In this document: one piece after another, positions 32,777-41,700 of the stretch
Layout of the letters: each line of letters opens with the position of its first letter
How positions within the stretch are numbered: position 1 is the stretch's first letter
Assembly (NCBI RefSeq): GCF_026151205.1
Contig: NC_087076.1
Coordinates: 2,117,692 to 2,181,691, forward strand
Reading direction: 5' to 3'
DNA: 64,000 nt
Source: Bolinopsis microptera
Taxonomy: Eukaryota > Ctenophora > Tentaculata > Lobata > Bolinopsidae
The notes under the pieces: model-generated
The model's input: only the letters and a program-made list of their open reading frames with translations
Database searches by the model: none
What the model was told of the DNA's origin: nothing
Program-made: the position numbers and the translations under genes

Positions 32777-35700
32777 TCAGCTGAAGTCAATGCCTTGTGC
32801 CAAAGGTAGATCTTTGGAGTAGTTGATGGTACTGAAAAGAAGGGGAGAATTAACAAATTATCAAGATGTAATTAAGAGACTCTTTTAGTTTAATGAGCTC
32901 GTCCCCTTGATTAATTATCAGCTAATTAGCTCGTCCCCGGCCCTTAATTAATTATCAGCTAATAAGCAAGTAAAATAAGACTGACCAGGTAGCACGCCGA
33001 CAGTACTGTTTCCAAGCATCACTGCCACTCTCCCGGCCTCCTCCAGTCTCCTTCTCCCCTCCAAACGCTCCTCCTATCTCCGCTCCGTTAGTTGGAATGT
33101 TTACATTACAAATACCACTGTCAGCTCCTCCGGCACCTACCCACCTGTAGTCACAGTTGTAGTCATTCTGTAGTCACAGTTGGTTACTTACTTTTACTGA
33201 CAGTTGGTTATCAGTTATCTTGGTTAACTTTGTGAGTAGGTTTTAATACTACCCACCTGTACAGCTGTACTTGGTTATCATTTAACTTTGCGACTATGAT
33301 CACATTTAACCTTTGATCACATTTAACCTTTGATCACATTTAACCTTTGATCATCATTTAACCTTTGAGGCTCTTATACTATCCAATGGGGGGGGGGGGG
33401 GGGGGGGCTAATGGCATAAAATGGCATAAAATGGAGACTTTTTCTATGGAGAAAATGGAAAAACCCATGAGTAATTCTCCATTTTCTCCATTTTATGCCA
33501 TGAATTTTGTCTTCGAAATTTCATCTTAAACACCATTTAACACCTAAATTGGACATCCTAACATGTTTGTTTACGCTTACTAGGGGCGTAACAAGCTTAT
33601 GAAAGCTCATAGTAGGCTACTAGATGCTTATACTAGGTTAGTAGAGGCACACTTCAGGCAAACTCATAATTACTCAAGCTTAGTGTAAAGTTATTGCTAC
33701 AGGCTACAGCAGGAGTGAGTAATAGGGGAGAGTAATAGGCACTGAGAAGTGAGACCTACATCCTCGAAAGTCGAAACAAGCTCGCACTGCAAAGGGGAGG
33801 CCTGCCTTCCGAGATCGCATTACCAGGGGGATTGGGGGAAGCCTCGAGTCCAAAATTGTGTACCGAAGGGTAATTTTCTAAGTCAAAATTTTTCAAAGTT
33901 TTTCTGAAAAACACTTTTCTCCACGTTTCATGCTACCTTGTTCATATTAAGCCGAAAATATTTTTTCGGTCAACCTTTTTTCTTTCTTTCTGAAAACCGC
34001 TTTTCTCCACTACACGTTTCATGCTACCCTGTTCATTATTTTCCGAAAATATTTTTTCGGTTTTTCGAAGTCCACACCTTCCCCTCGATACACAATTTTG
34101 GACTCGAGGTAATGCGATCTCGGAAGGCAGGCCTCCCCTTTGCAACACGAGCACGGAATCGGGAGCTCTCGATACGGGAGGTACGTATCGAAAATGACTC
34201 GGACCGAACATTTTCTAAGTCAACATTTTTCAAAGTTTTTCTGAAAACCACTTTTCTCCATGTTTCATGATACCCTGTTCATTATTGGCCGAACATATCT
34301 TTTTTTTAAATAATTTTTATCGAAATTCTAAATTTTTCAGGTTTTCAATGGCATAAAATGGCATAAAATGGTATAAAATGGAGACTTTTTCTATGGAGAA
34401 AATGGAAAAACCCATGAGTAATTCTCCATTTTCTCCATTTATGCCATTGGCCCCCCCCCCCCCCTATCCAATGTTTAATAGCAATAACCCTCATCTCTCA
34501 ATTTAGTAAATAGTTCACATTCTATAAGAACAATGCAGTGTAATAAGACAAAGATATTTTTAAGTATACTGCTGTTTGGTCACAAATATATAGAGATATA
34601 TGAGATGTAGACCAACCTGAAGATATACTCCGGGTTCTTGGTAAAGATGGAAGATGAGAGACCTTGTGAAACTTCATTGTTGATCGCAACCGCATCCTCA
34701 AAACCCTGCAAACAATTTAACTTATTTACTATTTATTGTTTTAGTTATAATTTAGTTTGTCAGTGTTAATGAGATGCAGTAGATTTAACAAGATTGAAAA
34801 CCTCTGTAAATGTTTACTTAACCATCAGACAAATCCAGTTAATTGAGGGAACACTTTATCTACATCACACGGTACTTACATCACACGGTACTTACATCAC
34901 ACGGTACTTACATCACACGGTACTTACATCACACGGTACTTACATCACACGGTACTTACATCACACGGTACTTACATCACACGGTACTTACATCACACGG
35001 TACTTACATCACACGGTACTTACAACACACGGTACTTACATCACACGGTACTTACATCACACGGTACTTACATCACACGGTACTTACATCACACGGTACT
35101 TACATCACACGGTACTTACATCACACGGTACTTACATCACACGGTACTTACATCACACGGTACTGAGTTACAGAATCCAAAACTCTCTTATGTCTCACTT
35201 ATTTGACACCACTTGTCGGCTTCGCTCGATTGAAATTGAACGAGTAGTCCTTTTCGTTCCCTTTGGAGGCACCACTAGAAAGACTCCTTTGCGAGTTCAA
35301 AGACTCTGGCTACGTGACTCGGTGGAGGCTCTTTCTATATGAAAGCTTCAGTAAGAATAGTTGTATGCCTATAATTTCATTACCTGGCTACTAAATACAC
35401 TATATCAGTATATCTGTCAGATAAGTTCAGTTCGTATTCAACCACTTTGAATTCCTTTTAAAACTTATAATGGACCATTAACAGATCGAAGTGTAGAGTT
35501 CAACTACCATACTATAAGTTATATCTTGATGCAAGTTAGTAAGGTATCTTGATGCACGCAAACTACAGTGAAATTCGTTTTTGGACTGCCTTATTTAACT
35601 TGAACAGTGACAAATTTTAATTTAATTTAAATTTATCACAGATCATAGTAACAGACTGAAGTGTAGCACAGTTTACCTACCACACTTTAAGTTATATCTT

Positions 35701-38700
35701 GATGCAAGCTAGTAAGGTATCTTGATGCACGCAAACTACAGTGAAATTCTTTTTTGGACTACCTTATTTAACTTGAACAGTGACAAATTTTAATTTAATT
35801 TCAATTTATCACAGATCATAGTAACAGACTGAAGTGTAGCACAGTTTACCTACCACACTTTAAGTTATATCTTGATGCAAGCTAGTAAGGTATCTTGATG
35901 CACGCAAACTACAGTGAAATTCTTTTTTGGACTGCCTTATTTAACTTGAACAGTGACAAATTTTAATTTAATTTAAATTTATCACAGATCATAGTAACAG
36001 ACTGAAGTGTAGCACAGTTTAACTACACTTAAACTACGAGACTACAGATATATCCTGATACAAGTAAGCAGAAAAGGAGGAATGTTGAGACCAAATATTT
36101 TGAGCACAGCTGTCCTTATATAGCTGCTTCACTTCCAGTTCACTAACATTCAGTTCTCTTTAAGTTGAAGTTCTAATTTGTTTAAGACTCTGGGACGATA
36201 TTTCAACGAATCGTTATTTTTTTTCATGGCTGTCGCCCAGACTGTATCAATTTAAGGCACCCGCTCCCTTCTTTGATTTACGATAATGATCGTGAACAAA
36301 ATTAGAGTCTGGTATCCAACAAATTTTAGATCTCTATTAACATGGTTTTTTAGACACCTAAATATACCGATTTCCGGGTTTTTTCCAGCGCTAAATTTTA
36401 GCAGCTGGTTGCTTTTTTCCTTTTTATCAATATAATAGAATAGACTATTTTGATCTATCTTTTGAACGACTTCTGATACGACTGATTTCTCCTTAGAACA
36501 CGGTGGTATTTGCTTTATCAGGGCTTTAACTTTCAGTTCTGTTCCTTTTACCAGGTTTCAGTCTCACGTAACTCCGCATTTAATTTTTTTTAAATCTTAT
36601 TTTTATCTGATATCGATTGATATTTGTAAAAAACGTTGAACTATTGAAGTATTGTCATATTCGTATCCTATTGTTTTAGCCTTAAAAAAACACCAGACCC
36701 GCAGCAATGACGAAAGTATTCTGTTTTCTACTAGTGCTAGGACTGATCGCTCTGACTCAGTGTCAGCCTCCAGGATTAGGAAGACGATCAGCTGAACCCC
36801 AGCCTCCAGGATTAGGAAGACGATCAGCTGAACCCCAGCCTCCAGGATTAGGAAGACGATCAGCTGAACCCCAGCCTCCAGGATTAGGAAGACGATCAGC
36901 TGAACCCCAGCCTCCAGGATTAGGAAGACGATCAGCTGAACCTCAGCCTCCAGGATTAGGAAGACGATCAGCTGAACCCCAGCCTCCAGGATTAGGAAGA
37001 CGATCAGCTGAACCCCAGCCTCCAGGATTAGGAAGACGATCAGCTGAACCCCAGCCTCCAGGATTAGGAAGACGATCAGCTGAACCCCAGCCTCCAGGAT
37101 TAGGAAGACGATCAGCTGAACCTCAGCCTCCAGGATCAGGAAGACGATTTTTTAGAGGGTAGTTTTTTCGCGTGAGTTGCATCACGGGGATTATGTTGGT
37201 ATTTTTATTTTTAGGGTGTTGTTTAAGAGGGAGTTTTAGGATTTTTTAAGGATTTAGTAGGTAGGGGGGGATTTAGTCGAATTTGTCAATACCTCCTGGA
37301 GATATTGACGAAATCGATTAAATTTTCCCGGGGGATATAGTGTAATATGGAGGCTGGTTACAGCAGTTTTAGAGTAGTTTTAGCAGTTGTGTAGATTGTA
37401 ATTTAGTGATTAATATGACCGTTAGTAATGAGTGTAGATTTAGGTAGTTAAGTGACCACGTGGTATCACGTGGCGCGTGTCGATAACGCATTTCTGGACA
37501 CGTTAGGATTAGTTCTGGAAAAGCTTTTTAGGTGACGTGTTTAACTTTCAATCAAAGTGTTAACCGCTGATCTGGAACGAACCCGGCGTGGCCCGTATTG
37601 CCACAGTTTATAGTTGTTAATTGTTGTTAATTAACCGTATATTTCATCTTCGAACGTTATTAATCGATTCAACTGTTTCCCTTGTTCAACACTAGCGTAG
37701 GAACGAATTATACCACATTATACCGTTCAAATTAAAGTTGCCTCACCTATTTCCGTGTGGGGTAAATTAGTAAGCTTTCGATACTCGAAGATCGTGTTTC
37801 AGTCAATTCAGAGTAAGTGCAAGTTCTAAGAGTTTAGTGTTTCTACTAGCGTTCGTAACGAGTTTATATTTCCCATTTGATTCATATTCTCGATATTAAC
37901 ACCTTAGTATCCCTTTCTGTTAATTCCGTGTACGGTACTAGAATATCGTATTTGATATATTAACGTAGAGTTCAATACTTAGATATTGTGAGTTATTGCG
38001 GTTGTCAGTCGCTAAGAACGACTGAGTGAGTAGTGTATATTGTGAGTACACCTTTGTGAGCAGGCACTGTAGACCATCGGTACGCTTCGGGAGGACTGGT
38101 CTGGTGCCCACCTTATTTTACACTACAGCTGAACCCCAGCCTCCAGGATTAGGAAGACGATCAGCTGAACCCCAGCCTCCAGGATTAGGAAGACGATCAG
38201 CTGAACCTCAGCCTCCAGGATTAGGAAGACGATCAGCTGAACCCCAGCCTCCAGGATTAGGAAGACGATCAGCTGAACCCCAGCCTCCAGGATTAGGAAG
38301 ACGATCAGCTGAACCCCAGCAGAACGGTGAACCATTTGTTGATTTTGGAAAACGATCAGCTGAACCTCAGCCTCCAGGATTAGGAAGACGATCAGCTAAA
38401 CCCCAGCCTCCAGGATTAGGAAGACGATCAGCTGAACCCCAACAGAACGGTGAACCATTTGTTGATTTTGGAAAACGATCAGCTGAACCCCAGCAGAACG
38501 GTGAACCATTTGTTGATTTTGGAAAACGATCAGCTGAACCCCAGCAGAACGGTGAACCATTTGTTGATTTTGGAAAACGATCAGCTGAACCCCAGCAGAA
38601 CGGTGAACCATTCGTTGATTTTGGAAAACGATCAGCTGAACCCCAGCAGAACGGTGAACCATTTGTTGATTTTGGAAAACGATCAGCTGAACCCCAGCAG

Positions 38701-41700
38701 AACGGTGAACCATTTGTTGATTTTGGAAAACGATCAGCTGAACCCCAGCAGAACGGTGAACCATTTGTTGATTTTGGAAAACGATCAGCTGAACCCCAGC
38801 AGAACGGTGAACCATTTGTTGATTTTGGAAAACGATCAGCTGAACCCCAGCAGAACGGTGAACCATTTGTTGATTTTGGAAAACGATCAGCTGAACCCCA
38901 GCAGAACGGTGAACCATTTGTTGATTTTGGAAAACGATCAGCTGAACCCCAGCAGAACGGTGAACCATTTGTTGATTTTGGAAAACGATCAGCTGAACCC
39001 CAGCAGAACGGTGAACCATTTGTTGATTTTGGAAAACGATCAGCTGAACCCCAGCAGAACGGTGAACCATTTGTTGATTTTGGAAAACGATCAGCTGAAC
39101 CCCAGCAGAACGGTGAACCATTTGTTGATTTTGGAAAACGATCAGCTGAACCCCAGCAGAACGGTGAACCATTTGTTGATTTTGGAAAACGATCAGCTGA
39201 ACCCCAGCAGAACGGTGAACCATTTGTTGATTTTGGAAAACGATCAGCTGAACCCCAGCAGAACGGTGAACCATTTGTTGATTTTGGAAAACGATCAGCT
39301 GAACCCCAGCAGAACGGTGAACCATTTGTTGATTTTGGAAAACGATCAGCTGAACCCCAGCAGAACGGTGAACCATTTGTTGATTTTGGAAAACGATCAG
39401 CTGAACCCCAGCAGAACGGTGAACCATTTGTTGATTTTGGAAAACGATAAGCTGAACCCCAGCAGAACGGTGAAACATTTGTTGATTTTGGAAAACGATC
39501 TGCTGAACCCCAGCAGAACCTTATGTGAAGGTAATAATGCTAACTTGTATGAAACTGCACTGGGTAACGCAGGGGTAAGGTGTGAGACGATCACGAGTGA
39601 ATTTCGTTGAATGACCATAGGTTTAAAAAGTTGCATTGAATATTGAGTTTTATTTCTCTTAGATGTGCAAAATATTGCAATTTACTTTATATCAAAAATG
39701 AAACATACTCCTATCTATGTACCTCTTATCGAGGTTCATAGATGAGATAATAGTTTAGAAACTATTATCTTATCTATGTACCTCGATAAGAGTACAGTGT
39801 AGCACAGTTTAACTACGGGACTACTATATCTTGAGACAAGTAAGTAAACAAGGAGGAATGTTGAAACTAAATCCGGTAAATTCAGCCATTTTTTACAGCT
39901 CCTCCGACCTCAAGTTCACTAACAGTAACATTCAGTTCTCTTTAATAGTCTCTGGGACTCTCGCCCAGACTATACCCATTGAAGGCATCTGCTCATTCTT
40001 TAATTTAAGGTTATTATCGTTTAAAAAACTACAGTTTGGTATTTTTATAAATACTGAGGCCATATTTCACTGCTTCATTGTTTTATCAGCAATCATGTAT
40101 TTTTTTTGGCCATTGCATGGTTCATAGACATGGAGCAATACTGTTTAATATTTTGCCAAAACCCAAAAATAGGCATAGTTAATGGTTACTCAAATTATAA
40201 GATACAAATACAATGTAATATAAACTAAATATGCTAGGTAAAAGGTAAGGTTGGTAACACGACTCCTGTCCGACAGCGACATCTGTCCGACAGCGACATC
40301 TGTCCGACAGCGACATTTGTCCGACTTAGGGTACCAGAAAAAAACGACATCTGTCCGAAATTGTGATCTGATTTCAATACGACACATTTCCAATTAGAGA
40401 AATGATCTGAACTGTTACTTGCTAAGTTGTAAACGTAACATTTCCAATTTGAGATTATATGATCTGAGCCATAGTTTACTACCATAGCTTATTTTCATTT
40501 GATGTCGATAAATTGGACAATAATTTAAATGGTATATAAATTAATTCAATAAAATACAATCAATGCAATCCCATTTATTGAATCTTTGTTGCCGAGTACA
40601 GCTGCCTTCGGGTAGTTCTTCTTAATCTATTACAATTGTAAATGAATGGGAAAAGCGAGCGACCGATTTCATTCTCGGTATCATTTTGCATTTGAGAACG
40701 GTCAATCAAATTGATATCATATCCTTTTGTTTGGGAAAGAGAGACACTGGCAGCGGTCCACTCTACCCATGATTATGGGTTTTGGTCAAATATCATATCT
40801 TTTTGATTATAATGTCAGGGTACTTTTCAAAGTCGAAATTCATAACTTTATTAATAAGGTAAAGGAGATAATTTCAACGCGATTTTGAAATTTTACCTTT
40901 GAAAACATTTCCTTGTGTTTAGGTAAGCATATCTGTCGATCACTGACTGAATATGCCACATTATACTCATTCAAGTCGGCATTAAATTCATATATATAAT
41001 GCCATTTAACTGTCATGGAAAAGCAGAATCTAATCGAAATCACGATTGAGCAAAATTCTCACCTTTCGCACGTGCAAACTTTGAGCGGACGTTGCGTGCG
41101 CATCCAATATTGAATCACCTTAAATATTTGCATATTCCGTTATTTATGTATAGTTTGATAAGCATGCAAAGTTTCAAAGTATTTCAAGAAGAACAGTACT
41201 CACAACGGCACTCCAAAGTTGACAGAAAATGGTAAAAAGAGCAATTTTCAGTGATTTTACTATTTTAGCAATTTTTAATCAATTTGGGCGTGTCCCCACG
41301 TGTGCAACTTTTCGATTTTCAATTTTAAAACTAGCCTAATGCACAATTTATACCTATAGGAAGCAGAACTGAGCTATAAAACATCGATTTTGAGGGATAA
41401 TGAAGTGTTTATAGGTTCTGAAACCTAGCTAAATCGATTTTTCGTGCAATTTTAGGTTAGAAACGGTCATCAAAATGAGTTAATAAGAAGGTCGATTTCT
41501 CGGTTATTTTTGAGCTTTCGTTCAGAAAATTATTCGGGGCCCTCAAAGGGGGGTAACAAGAAGGCGTTACAAGCGTCTCTTCAGCCTCCTGAACATATGC
41601 TCGCCCTAAAATGTAACCAAGCAATTATCACCTCATCAGCCTCCTGAACATGTGCTCGCCCTAAAATGTAAACAAACAATTATCACCTCCCCGCCATACC

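Noticed and set aside
34794-35342. 182- and 107-codon frames across the 16-bp satellite
   Set aside because: Three units (48 bp) make 16 codons, so all frames of the array stay open. They have no other coding signature, and the unit is a splice-donor repeat.
37163-38128. Solo LTR inserted in the peptide gene
   Set aside because: The block could look LTR-like, but I found no TG...CA ends with matching target duplication at the junctions.
36707-39450. The two peptide frames as exons of one spliced gene
   Set aside because: The 38129 acceptor needs a phase-1 donor. The repeat units contain no GT, and the only donors near the first stop are out of phase or create an immediate stop.
38396-39610. 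Long open frames on both strands overlapping the second peptide precursor (386 codons on +, 360 on -)
   Set aside because: The 51-bp unit is a multiple of three without stops in these frames, so any frame stays open. Only the frame with amidation/cleavage sites makes biological sense.
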